Source: Pseudomonas umsongensis
GTDB taxonomy: Bacteria > Pseudomonadota > Gammaproteobacteria > Pseudomonadales > Pseudomonadaceae
Assembly: GCF_002236105.1 (NCBI RefSeq)
Contig: NZ_NIWU01000001.1
Span: 434,001-498,000 of the forward strand
Length of the DNA: 64,000 nucleotides
Direction: 5' to 3'
Part shown: positions 8,378-16,441 of the stretch, piece after piece
Layout of the letters: each line of letters starts with the position of its first letter
Numbering within the stretch: the stretch's first letter is position 1
Position numbers and translations under genes: made by a program
Notes under the pieces: model-generated
What the model was told of the DNA's origin: nothing
Databases searched by the model: none
Seen by the model: the letters and a program-made list of their open reading frames with translations, nothing else

Positions 8378-9751
8378 TCAATAGCGCTCGAAACCGCGCT
8401 GCAGTTCCCAATCGGTAATCCGCCGGTCGTACTCCTTCTGTTCCCATTCGGCGGTGTGCACGTAGTGATCGATGACCTCGTCACCGAAGGCCTCGCGCAA
8501 CATGCTCGACTTCTGCAATGCGGCACTGGCCTCACGCAAAGTCTTGGAGACCTCGGGCAAATGCTCGTCTACGTAGGCATCGCCCTCGAAGGGCGCGGCG
8601 AGCTCGAGCTTTTCATCGATGCCCGCCAGCCCGGCAGCGATCAAGGAGGCGAAGGCCAGGTAAGGATTGAGATCGGCACCGCCAATGCGACATTCGATTC
8701 GGATCGATTTGCTGCCCTCGGCGCACAAGCGAAAGCCCGCGGTGCGATTGTCCCGGCTCCACACCGCGCGGGTAGGAGCGAAGGTGCCGGCCTGGAAGCG
8801 CTTGTAGGAGTTGATGTAGGGCGCGAGAAAGCAGGTGATGTCGTTGGCGTACTTGAGCTGACCGGCCACCCAGGCACGCATCAGCTTGGACATGCCGAAC
8901 TCGGCCTTGGCATCGAAGAACAGCGGCTTCTTGGCGTTCTTGTCCCACAGCGAATTGTGGATGTGGCTGCTGGAGCCGGCGGCGTCATAGCGCCACTTGG
9001 CCATGAAGGTGATCGCCTTGCCCTGCAGTTGAGCGATCTCCTTGCACGCATGCTTGATGATGACGTGATGGTCGGCCATGGTCATCGCGTCGGCGTAACG
9101 GATGTTGATTTCTTCCTGGCCCGGGCCCCATTCACCCTTGGAGTTTTCCACGGGAATGCCGCTGGCCTGCAGATGCTTGCGAATTGCCCGCAGCACCGGC
9201 TCTTCGCGAGTGGTCTGCAGGATGTTGTAATCCTCGATGTAGTGCCCGGCGGTTTTCGGCTTGTGGTAGTTGCGCTTGTGGATAGCCTCGTAGCTCTCGT
9301 CGAACAGGTAGAACTCCAGTTCTGAAGCGAACATGCCGGTGTAGCCGCGTTCACGCAGGCGCTCGACCTGTTTTTTCAGGATCGCCCGCGGGCTGTGGGG
9401 CAGGTCCTCTCGATGGTGATGGTCCAGCACGTCACACAGGACCAGCGCCGTGCACTCAAGCCAGGGCACCTTGCGCAAGGTGCGCATGTCGGGCTTGAGC
9501 ACGAAGTCGCCGTAGCCTTTGCTCCAACTGGCGGCGGCATAGCCGGGCACCGGCTCCATGTCGATGTCGTCGGCCAGCAGGTAATTGCAGCAGTGGGTTT
9601 CTTCATGGCCGCTGTCGATGAAAAACTCGACCTGGAAGCGCTTGCCAACCAGGCGCCCCTGCATGTCGACCATGCACACCAGTACGGTATCGATCTCGCC
9701 AGAGGCGGCAGCACGCTTGAGTTGGTCAAAACTGAGGAACGGCTCGGTCAT
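8378..9751 (-). CDS. Glutamine-synthetase-like gamma-glutamyl-amine ligase
   Basis: The 457-residue protein is a class-I GS homologue: the N-terminal beta-grasp has VDMQGRLVGKRF, followed by the catalytic ELEFYLFD strand, GPGQEEINIRYADA, the HIHNSLWD ATP-site segment and NPYLAFASLIAAG near the C-terminus. Homologues of this type (PuuA, PauA, IpuC) ligate glutamate to amines rather than ammonia. Position ahead of ALDH, Fe-ADH and permease supports an amine or amino-alcohol catabolic role. The start at 9751 (MTEPFLSF) is the first plausible ATG. It is divergent from the GFA gene across a 216-bp control region in which I see no clear operator. Confidence 0.88.
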   Translation of the reverse strand: MTEPFLSFDQLKRAAASGEIDTVLVCMVDMQGRLVGKRFQVEFFIDSGHEETHCCNYLLADDIDMEPVPGYAAASWSKGYGDFVLKPDMRTLRKVPWLECTALVLCDVLDHHHREDLPHSPRAILKKQVERLRERGYTGMFASELEFYLFDESYEAIHKRNYHKPKTAGHYIEDYNILQTTREEPVLRAIRKHLQASGIPVENSKGEWGPGQEEINIRYADAMTMADHHVIIKHACKEIAQLQGKAITFMAKWRYDAAGSSSHIHNSLWDKNAKKPLFFDAKAEFGMSKLMRAWVAGQLKYANDITCFLAPYINSYKRFQAGTFAPTRAVWSRDNRTAGFRLCAEGSKSIRIECRIGGADLNPYLAFASLIAAGLAGIDEKLELAAPFEGDAYVDEHLPEVSKTLREASAALQKSSMLREAFGDEVIDHYVHTAEWEQKEYDRRITDWELQRGFERY

Positions 9752-9967
9752 CACGGCAATCCTGCGCAAATTGTTTGGGCCTGTCTGAGATAGCTGTTGC
9801 AGACGCTCTCCAGATAAAACCAACAACTGCCGCCGCGAGCATCGTAGGCAATAAGCTGACGTAAGCTTAGCCTACTGTCGCTTTTCGCAAGTTTTTGCTG
9901 CGCAGGGTTTGTGAGCCTCTACAGTCGTTGAACGGCTACTTTCAAACTTTTGAAGAGGAGGCGAGGC

Positions 9968-10360
9968 ATGCAACGATTTACTGGCGGCTGCCTGTGCGGC
10001 AATGTGCGGATTACGGCGTCGGGGCAGCCCTACCGGGTTGGCCTCTGTCATTGCCTCGATTGCCGCAAACACCACGGGGCGCTCTTTCACGCCTCGGCGA
10101 TCTTCCCTGAGGACGCGGTGACGATCGAGGGCGAAACGCGCGACTACACCGGGCGCTATTTCTGTCCGCGCTGTGGCTCGTCGGTGTTTGCCCGCAGCGA
10201 CGACGAAATCGAAGTGAACCTGGGCTCGCTCGATGCCCCTGACCAGTTGCAGCCAACCTATGAAAGCTGGACGGTGCGGCGCGAGTCCTGGTTGCCGGCG
10301 TTCCCGCTCGCACGGCACTACAAGCACGATCGAGAGGGCACCGGCCGATGTGACGGCTAA
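9968..10360 (+). CDS. GFA-family zinc-binding protein
   Basis: This 130-residue protein has the GFA/CENP-V fold signature: CLCGNVR near the N-terminus, CHCLDCRK in the middle and CPRCGSS further on, the cysteines that bind zinc. The family was named for glutathione-dependent formaldehyde activation, but most members have no proven reaction. The start at 9968 has GAAGAGGAG eight to ten bases upstream. It is a single gene, divergent from the GS-like module; a BIME follows it. Confidence 0.88.
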   Translation: MQRFTGGCLCGNVRITASGQPYRVGLCHCLDCRKHHGALFHASAIFPEDAVTIEGETRDYTGRYFCPRCGSSVFARSDDEIEVNLGSLDAPDQLQPTYESWTVRRESWLPAFPLARHYKHDREGTGRCDG

Positions 10361-10371
10361 ATGATATGGCT

Positions 10372-10474
10372 TGTAGGAGCGAGCATGCTCGCGATGAACG
10401 TCAACGATAACGCTGGCAACCTGACACCCAGCGGTGCTCTCAGGTTCATCGCGAGCATGCTCGCTCCTACAGAA
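10372..10474. repeat. BIME: inverted REP pair
   Basis: GTAGGAGCGAGCATGCTCGCGATGA and its inverse TCATCGCGAGCATGCTCGCTCCTACA flank about 55 bp containing AACGATAACGC. The pair lies between the GFA gene and the symporter gene. The rest of this gap (10475-10587) shows nothing notable. Confidence 0.88.
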
Positions 10475-10587
10475 GATCAGCGTGTCGTCCTGTCCGTTAG
10501 GCGATATCTCCTGGCTTGTTAGCGTTAGCCGGCAATCAGGGCGCGCGCTATTGTGGTCGCACGTTCCCGGCCGCCTGGATGATCCCG

Positions 10588-11586
10588 ATGACCCGCCCCC
10601 GTTTCTTGCCCGATAACTTCACCCTGACCCTGATCGGCGTGGTCCTTCTCGCCAGCCTCCTGCCCGCCAGTGGCCAGGTGGCCGTGGGCTTTGGCTGGTT
10701 GACCAATAGCGCTATCGCGCTGCTGTTTTTCCTGCACGGCGCAAAGCTGTCCCGCGAGTCGATCATTGCCGGCGCCGGCCACTGGCGCTTGCACTTGCTG
10801 GTGTTTGGCCTGACGTTCGTCCTGTTCCCGCTGCTCGGCCTGGCGCTCAAGCCTGTGCTGTCGCCGATGATCGGCGCCGACCTGTACATGGGCATGCTCT
10901 ACCTCTGCGCGCTGCCAGCCACCGTGCAGTCGGCGATTGCCTTTACCTCGTTGGCGCGAGGCAACATTCCGGCGGCGATTTGCAGTGCGGCAGCGTCCAG
11001 CCTGTTCGGGATCTTTCTCACGCCATTGCTGGTGACCTTGCTGCTGGACGTGCATGGCGAGGGCGGCTCGACCCTCGACGCGATCGTGAAAATCAGTGTG
11101 CAGTTACTGCTGCCGTTCATTGCCGGGCAGATCGCTCGCCGCTGGATCGGTGCCTGGGTGGCGCGTAACAAGAGCTGGCTTAAATTTGTCGATCAGGGCT
11201 CGATCCTGCTGGTGGTGTACGGCGCTTTCAGCGAAGCGGTGATCGAAGGCATCTGGCACCAGATTCCATTGCGCGACCTGGCCGGGCTGGTGGTCGCCTG
11301 CTGTGTGGTCTTGGGGTTGGTGTTGCTGGCGTCCACCGTGCTGGGCAAGGCCTTGGGTTTCAACCAGCAAGACCGCATCACCATCCTCTTCTGTGGTTCG
11401 AAGAAAAGCCTGGCCACAGGTGTGCCGATGGCCCAGGTGCTGTTCGCCGGCAGCACCATCGGCGTGTTGATCCTGCCGCTGATGCTGTTCCACCAGATTC
11501 AGTTGATGGTCTGTGCGGTGCTGGCCCAGCGGTTCGCCAATCGCCCTGAATCGGTGCCTGAATTGATGGCACAGGTCGACCCTTGA
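10588..11586 (+). CDS. Bile acid:sodium symporter (BASS) family transporter, YfeH-like
   Basis: The 332-residue inner-membrane protein has about nine or ten hydrophobic helices, with AIALLFFLHGAKLSRESI, YLCALPATVQSAIAFTSLARGN and the conserved FCGSKKSLATGVPMAQVLF crossover segment typical of the YfeH branch. Substrates of this branch are not established. Start is either ATG at 10588 (MTRPRFLP) or ATG at 10579; the former gives a length matching E. coli YfeH. It appears to be a single gene. Confidence 0.9.
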   Translation: MTRPRFLPDNFTLTLIGVVLLASLLPASGQVAVGFGWLTNSAIALLFFLHGAKLSRESIIAGAGHWRLHLLVFGLTFVLFPLLGLALKPVLSPMIGADLYMGMLYLCALPATVQSAIAFTSLARGNIPAAICSAAASSLFGIFLTPLLVTLLLDVHGEGGSTLDAIVKISVQLLLPFIAGQIARRWIGAWVARNKSWLKFVDQGSILLVVYGAFSEAVIEGIWHQIPLRDLAGLVVACCVVLGLVLLASTVLGKALGFNQQDRITILFCGSKKSLATGVPMAQVLFAGSTIGVLILPLMLFHQIQLMVCAVLAQRFANRPESVPELMAQVDP

Positions 11587-11707
11587 TGGTAAGTCGCTGT
11601 TTTAAAATAAAATAATGATGCAGGGGGGTTCCCAGGCGGCAAGAAAGTTGATAAATTGCCGCCCATTCCTGCAGGGGGCCATCCACGGCTCTCCAGGTAG
11701 CAGCTAC

Positions 11708-11782
11708 AGGGGCGTCGCCAAGCGGTAAGGCAGCAGGTTTTGATCCTGCCATGCGTTGGTTCGAATCCAGCCGCCCCTGCCA
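11708..11782 (+). tRNA. tRNA-Gln (anticodon TTG)
   Basis: A complete cloverleaf can be folded: acceptor stem AGGGGCG pairs with CGCCCCT, the D arm contains AAGCGGTAAGGC, the anticodon arm is CAGGTTTTGATCCTG with TTG at the loop centre, the T arm has GGTTCGAATCC, and CCA is encoded. The length is 75 nt. The surrounding gap (11587-12113) otherwise holds the hairpin at 11791 and the promoter region of the next gene. Confidence 0.97.
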
Positions 11783-11790
11783 TCTTTTGA

Positions 11791-11825
11791 TCAGCCGCGC
11801 TCGTGCATTGCACGAGCGCGGCTGA
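11791..11825 (+). terminator. Perfect 16-bp hairpin after tRNA-Gln
   Basis: TCAGCCGCGCTCGTGC and its exact inverse complement are separated by ATT. It begins nine bases after the tRNA 3' end. The following bases (TTGCATTCTG) are not a T-run, so it may be a processing or anti-exonuclease hairpin rather than an efficient intrinsic terminator. Confidence 0.6.
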
Positions 11826-12113
11826 TTGCATTCTGAATATCCTCTCCCCGCAACAAAATACCTTCCCACTGCACAGTGTCTCCTTCGCAGGCTCACGACA
11901 GCTCGTTCGCTCGATCCCGTTTGCCCATGATGACGAGTGGATATCTGCAAGAAGCCGATTATGCTTCTAGAAACCTTGCAGCGATGCGAGGCCGTCAGCC
12001 TGTGTGCATGCTTTGCGCAATCCGTAATCCGATGACTTCAGCCCTAGGGCCTGGGTGCGGCTATAAGACAGTGGGTACTCCGGCCTATAACAAGAGCAAG
12101 ACGGAGAAGACTC

Positions 12114-13790
12114 ATGGCCGCAATCGACAACACAACCACGGGCAGCGCGCCCAACCGCGGGATCACCAAGGAGGAGCGCAAGGTCATTTTCGCCTCGTCC
12201 CTGGGCACCGTGTTCGAATGGTACGACTTCTATCTCTACGGCTCTCTTGCCGCGATTATCGCCAAGCACTTCTTTGCTGGCGTCAACGAGACAACGTCCT
12301 TCATCTTTGCCTTGCTCGCGTTCGCCGCAGGCTTCGCCGTTCGCCCCTTCGGCGCCATCGTGTTCGGCCGTCTGGGCGACATGATCGGGCGCAAGCACAC
12401 CTTCCTGATCACCATTGTGATCATGGGTATCTCTACCGCCGTCGTGGGCTTTTTGCCCGGTTACGCGACCATTGGCGTGGCGGCACCGATCATCCTGATC
12501 ACCCTGCGCCTGTTGCAAGGCCTGGCCCTGGGTGGCGAGTATGGCGGCGCAGCGACTTACGTGGCCGAACATGCACCCAAAGGCAAGCGTGGCTACTTCA
12601 CCTCGTGGATACAGACCACCGCCACCCTCGGCCTGTTCCTTTCGCTCCTGGTGATCCTGGCCTGCCGTACAGTCCTCGGCAACGAAGCATTTGAGGCCTG
12701 GGGCTGGCGGATTCCCTTCCTGCTGTCGATCCTGCTGTTGATCATCTCGGTCTACATCCGCCTGCAGCTCAGCGAGTCGCCGGTGTTCTTGAAGATGAAG
12801 GCCGAAGGCAAGTCCTCCAAGGCGCCGCTGACTGAATCCTTCGCCCGCTGGGAGAACCTCAAGATAGTGATCATGGCGTTGCTCGGCGGTACCGCCGGCC
12901 AGGCCGTCGTCTGGTACACCGGGCAGTTCTACGCGTTGTTCTTCCTGCTGCAAACGCTCAAGATCGACGCGCAGACAGCCAACCTGCTGATTGCCGGTTC
13001 GCTGTTGATCGGTACGCCATTTTTTGTCATTTTCGGCAGCCTGTCTGACCGCATCGGACGCAAGGGCATTATCATGGCTGGCTGCATCCTCGCAGCGGTG
13101 ACCTACTTCCCGATCTTCAATGCGTTGACCCAGTACGGTAATCCCGACGTGTTCGTTGCGCAGGAGAAGAACCCGGTCACGGTGGTCGCCGATCCCGACG
13201 AGTGTTCGTTCCAGTTCGACCCGGTCGGCAAGGCCAAATTCACCAGCTCCTGCGACCTGGCCAAGACCGTGCTGGCGAAAAGGGCCATCCCCTACAAGAA
13301 CGAGAAGGCCGAACCGGGCACCGTCGCGCAGGTGCGCATCGGCGACAAAGTCATCCCAAGCTTCGAAGGCACCGGCATGCCGGCCGCCGACTTCAAGACC
13401 CGCAACGACGCCTTCGTCGCGACCCTCGGCACCGCCCTCAAGGACGCCGGCTACCCCGAGAAGGCCGATCCGGCCAAGACCAACTACCCGATGGTGCTTT
13501 TGCTGCTGACCATCCTGGTGATCTACGTGACCATGGTCTACGGTCCGATCGCCGCCTGGCTGGTGGAACTGTTCCCGGCGCGCATTCGCTACACCTCGAT
13601 GTCGCTGCCTTATCACATCGGCAACGGCTGGTTCGGCGGGTTCCTGCCGACCGTGGCCTTCGCCATGGTCGCGGCCACCGGCGATATCTACTATGGGCTG
13701 TGGTACCCGATCGTCATCGCAGTGATGACGGCCATCCTGGGTACGTTCTTCCTGCCGGAAACCAAGGACCGGGAGATTCATCACACCTGA
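12114..13790 (+). CDS. MFS metabolite:proton symporter (MHS family) with large periplasmic loop
   Basis: This 558-residue carrier has the MHS signature: SSLGTVFEWYDFYLYGSLA in helix 1, RPFGAIVFGRLGDMIGRKHTF after helix 2, GLALGGEYGGAATYVAEHAP in helix 4-5 and SLSDRIGRKGII in the second half. MHS carriers import organic acids or osmolytes with protons. Unlike ordinary 430-residue members, it has about 110 hydrophilic residues between the late helices (roughly 345-460) with two cysteines (ECSFQF, SSCDL). The start has GGAGAAGACTC upstream. It is a lone gene with no substrate clue nearby. Confidence 0.9.
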   Translation: MAAIDNTTTGSAPNRGITKEERKVIFASSLGTVFEWYDFYLYGSLAAIIAKHFFAGVNETTSFIFALLAFAAGFAVRPFGAIVFGRLGDMIGRKHTFLITIVIMGISTAVVGFLPGYATIGVAAPIILITLRLLQGLALGGEYGGAATYVAEHAPKGKRGYFTSWIQTTATLGLFLSLLVILACRTVLGNEAFEAWGWRIPFLLSILLLIISVYIRLQLSESPVFLKMKAEGKSSKAPLTESFARWENLKIVIMALLGGTAGQAVVWYTGQFYALFFLLQTLKIDAQTANLLIAGSLLIGTPFFVIFGSLSDRIGRKGIIMAGCILAAVTYFPIFNALTQYGNPDVFVAQEKNPVTVVADPDECSFQFDPVGKAKFTSSCDLAKTVLAKRAIPYKNEKAEPGTVAQVRIGDKVIPSFEGTGMPAADFKTRNDAFVATLGTALKDAGYPEKADPAKTNYPMVLLLLTILVIYVTMVYGPIAAWLVELFPARIRYTSMSLPYHIGNGWFGGFLPTVAFAMVAATGDIYYGLWYPIVIAVMTAILGTFFLPETKDREIHHT

Positions 13791-13811
13791 AACCTGGAAT
13801 GCGCGGAAATA

Positions 13812-13930
13812 TTGTAGGAGCCGGCGGTGCGGTGCATCTGCCGCACCATGTTATCGTTCTTCGCCGGCAAGTTGGATCGCCGCCTGCTCACTCTGTAGCA
13901 GCTGTCGCAGGCGGCGATCTTTTGACTTTC
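13812..13930. repeat. Degenerate REP-like palindromes
   Basis: GTAGGAGCCGGCGGTGCG pairs imperfectly with TTCGCCGGCAAG, and downstream a second imperfect palindrome pairs GATCGCCGCCTG with CAGGCGGCGATC. They fill the space between the MHS carrier and the minus-strand operon end and may serve as a bidirectional terminator. Confidence 0.55.
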
Positions 13931-13943
13931 GGTGCTTACGCTT

Positions 13944-15164
13944 TTAAGGGGCTGATACTGGCATCAACACCGTGCCCCACAGACCCGCCGCGGCAGCACC
14001 ACCACTGAAGATGAATTGCGGTCCTGCGCCACGCGCAATCGCCTGCGTCCCAGTTGCGATGGCTAGCCAAGGTGACGCACAGCCTGGATGACCCAACATC
14101 GCATCGAGGTCGCACAATCCCGTTTTATTGACTGGCATGGGGACTTTACTCAGTACGCTCGCAACATCCACAGCCCGTTGCGCGTTGATACCCACTCGCC
14201 AAACCCGCTCGATCGATGTCGATTCAAGCGGCACCCAATCAAGGGCCTGGCGCGTGGCATAAAACAGGTCATCGGAGGAGGGCGTGCGCTCCTGTTCCGG
14301 GCGGTGAAGATAAGCTATCGGCGCTAAGGTGGTTTGCGTCAGGCGGTTGCCAAACAACAACCCGACGGCGGCTTCTGCCTTGCCTTCAGGCTGCTGCGGT
14401 GCAAACTGCACAGCCACCACCAACAGCAACGCCCGATCGCGGATACGCCGGTCGAGCCACAGGTCCATTGCAGTCAGTCCGCTGCCATCGACAGGGGTAA
14501 CGAGCTGGCGAATACCGGATTCGCGCCACGCCTGCCGCCAGACTCGGCGCCACTGGCTCTCCGGCAAACCGTTGTCGACGTCCAGCAACAGGGCCAGCGG
14601 TTGATCAGCAGGCAATTGCGCCAACGTTGGCGCCAGGTCGGCGAGCGTCTGCGCCCATATACTCAGCAATAGCGCTTCCGGATTTTCATCGGCATCGCAC
14701 GATAAACAACTATGGCGAAGTATTGCTCCATCCATTCTGGACGCTTGGGACTTCAACGCCGTCGTCCCACTCAGGAGAGCTTCCAGTTGTGTTGATGCCT
14801 CATCGCCAGGCTGCTGAAGCACCGTCTGCAAACTCACGCCCAACACCTGTTGCGAGCGGCGGCCCTGTCGAGTCTTGCGGATCAGGTCTTCTTCACGCGC
14901 TTCATCCCAACCTTCGGCGGCACCGTGTTCGCCGACGTATAACAGCGCTCGTCCGAAACCCAGTACAAACCAACTCAGGATTGGAAAGACCAAGGCCGCG
15001 CGCCAGAACTCCGTAGGCCGTTGAGGTAAGGTTTCATCGCCGAGCAACAGCGTTCCTCCTGTGCCCAGCAAACAGAACAGCAACAACAGGCTGAGCCAAA
15101 GCAAAAAACGAGGTGGTTGAGGGCATAGTGCGGGAGGAGGGAGTTTATCCAGTCTGATTGGCAT
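13944..15164 (-). CDS. Membrane-anchored protein, third gene of effector-like operon
   Basis: The 406-residue protein is not one I can name. It has two N-terminal hydrophobic segments (about residues 18-42 and 57-75) and then a soluble domain with conserved-looking LALLLDVDNGLPESQWRRVW and a small glycine/alanine-rich hydrophobic stretch at the end (GAGPQFIFSGGAAAAGLWG). It starts 8 bp after the stop of the secreted protein gene with AGGTGAAAAC before the ATG, so it belongs to the operon. Membrane proteins of this kind are often found near type VI secretion cargo genes in Pseudomonas; a role in loading or immunity is inference. Confidence 0.7.
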   Translation of the reverse strand: MPIRLDKLPPPALCPQPPRFLLWLSLLLLFCLLGTGGTLLLGDETLPQRPTEFWRAALVFPILSWFVLGFGRALLYVGEHGAAEGWDEAREEDLIRKTRQGRRSQQVLGVSLQTVLQQPGDEASTQLEALLSGTTALKSQASRMDGAILRHSCLSCDADENPEALLLSIWAQTLADLAPTLAQLPADQPLALLLDVDNGLPESQWRRVWRQAWRESGIRQLVTPVDGSGLTAMDLWLDRRIRDRALLLVVAVQFAPQQPEGKAEAAVGLLFGNRLTQTTLAPIAYLHRPEQERTPSSDDLFYATRQALDWVPLESTSIERVWRVGINAQRAVDVASVLSKVPMPVNKTGLCDLDAMLGHPGCASPWLAIATGTQAIARGAGPQFIFSGGAAAAGLWGTVLMPVSAP

Positions 15165-15172
15165 GTTTTCAC

Positions 15173-16441
15173 CTAACTCTCTGAAAAATTAATTGACTTG
15201 CACTGTGTCCATTTCGTGATTTTTTTTATTGTTGTTTTATATGAAACCCTGCACCATCCACCCCACGAATCCTCCGCTAAAACTTTGTCCCCCTTAATTA
15301 AATACATATTTGGCGCGTATTGTAGCAACGGCTCCGAGCCGCCCTCATAAAGATATGCTTTTTCCATAATGGAGCCGGTGATAATTTTGCCAGTATGGAT
15401 GGCGTGAAACAAAGGCGAGCTTACCGTTTTCTCAACACTTTTTTTGTCTTTATACGGGTACGCATATGTTGTTCTTCCCTGCTTATCCACTTCATCTCCA
15501 CCCAAATGAAAAAAACGAGTGAGCTTTTTGTCCAGAAGTAATGTGTCCGCCTCCAATCTAAAAACACTAACATCGTAAATATCGCTTGCCGGATCCCACG
15601 CCCTTGGTATTTCCATGCGATGTACGACGAACAATAGTTCTTCTCCCCCATCATCAACGGGAAGAAAAAATGCGTCAGTGATAACCCCTTCCGTACCCAA
15701 GTATGGAAATTCATAAACAAGCTTTGGGCTTTCAGATGGAATAACTGAATAAAGGGATATTCCATCAGGTTTACGGGTTGGTTTCGCATTGGCTTGCAAA
15801 TCCGTTTTTGTGTAGACAATACATGCATTCACCCGTTCTACATCCATAGAGCTATAAGCTTCCCGAAGACCAATGCTGCTGCATTTATTCGCATCGGATA
15901 TCTTTGTTGTGCCAAGTTCTACTGTTTGTATGCCTTGATACGCATCGTCGGTTAAATAGTCTAACCCAGGAAGGTCACAGTTTTTATTAAAAACTTTTTT
16001 GTCTTGTTTTCTGGCAACAACGTTGTAGCCGAAGGAGTTAAGGCTTTCGAATGAATAAAGGTATTCGCCACGTGCAAAGCGAAGAGCGACCCCGGTACTT
16101 TCAGAGTTGCTCGAATTGTAAATTGTGAATATTCCCTTTGGTGGTATTTTTTGCTCTGGATACTGCAGTTCTATTCTTGCCGGACCAACACCGTAGGACG
16201 GTTTTCCAAAACGATACTGTACATAGCCACTGTCAGGAGATGTATTGTTCTTCGCGCAAATGGAAGCAACCTTCCCCAAGTAGTTGTCTTGATCCAAACT
16301 GGAGTTGAATGCACAGCTAATGTAAACATCCTCACCCTTTTCACATAATGTTGAATTTTTGTCCACGTATCGATCCTTTGCCCAGGACTTAGGGTTCACA
16401 AAAGACCCAATAGCCAAACAAACTATCAGTATTTTTTTCAA
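15173..16441 (-). CDS. Secreted protein, candidate periplasmic immunity protein
   Basis: The 422-residue product has a clear signal peptide (MKKILIVCLAIGSF, cleavage near SWA-KD) and no further membrane segment, so it should be periplasmic. I do not recognise a named domain. It starts at a TTG that overlaps the effector-like gene's TGA stop (TTGA), with AAAGGGAA upstream, so the two are translationally coupled. It is visibly more AT-rich than neighbouring genes, as polymorphic immunity genes often are. A partner that neutralises a peptidoglycan-degrading enzyme in the periplasm would have these features; that function is inferred. Confidence 0.7.
   Translation of the reverse strand: MKKILIVCLAIGSFVNPKSWAKDRYVDKNSTLCEKGEDVYISCAFNSSLDQDNYLGKVASICAKNNTSPDSGYVQYRFGKPSYGVGPARIELQYPEQKIPPKGIFTIYNSSNSESTGVALRFARGEYLYSFESLNSFGYNVVARKQDKKVFNKNCDLPGLDYLTDDAYQGIQTVELGTTKISDANKCSSIGLREAYSSMDVERVNACIVYTKTDLQANAKPTRKPDGISLYSVIPSESPKLVYEFPYLGTEGVITDAFFLPVDDGGEELLFVVHRMEIPRAWDPASDIYDVSVFRLEADTLLLDKKLTRFFHLGGDEVDKQGRTTYAYPYKDKKSVEKTVSSPLFHAIHTGKIITGSIMEKAYLYEGGSEPLLQYAPNMYLIKGDKVLAEDSWGGWCRVSYKTTIKKITKWTQCKSINFSES

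Noticed and set aside
5827..8418. 863-codon open frame on the plus strand
   Set aside because: It is antisense to the Fe-ADH and ALDH genes, which have clear motifs; the translation is rich in H, R, G and Q with no domain, typical of a high-GC shadow frame.
11967..13784. 605-codon open frame on the minus strand
   Set aside because: Antisense to the MHS carrier; same compositional pattern as other shadow frames.
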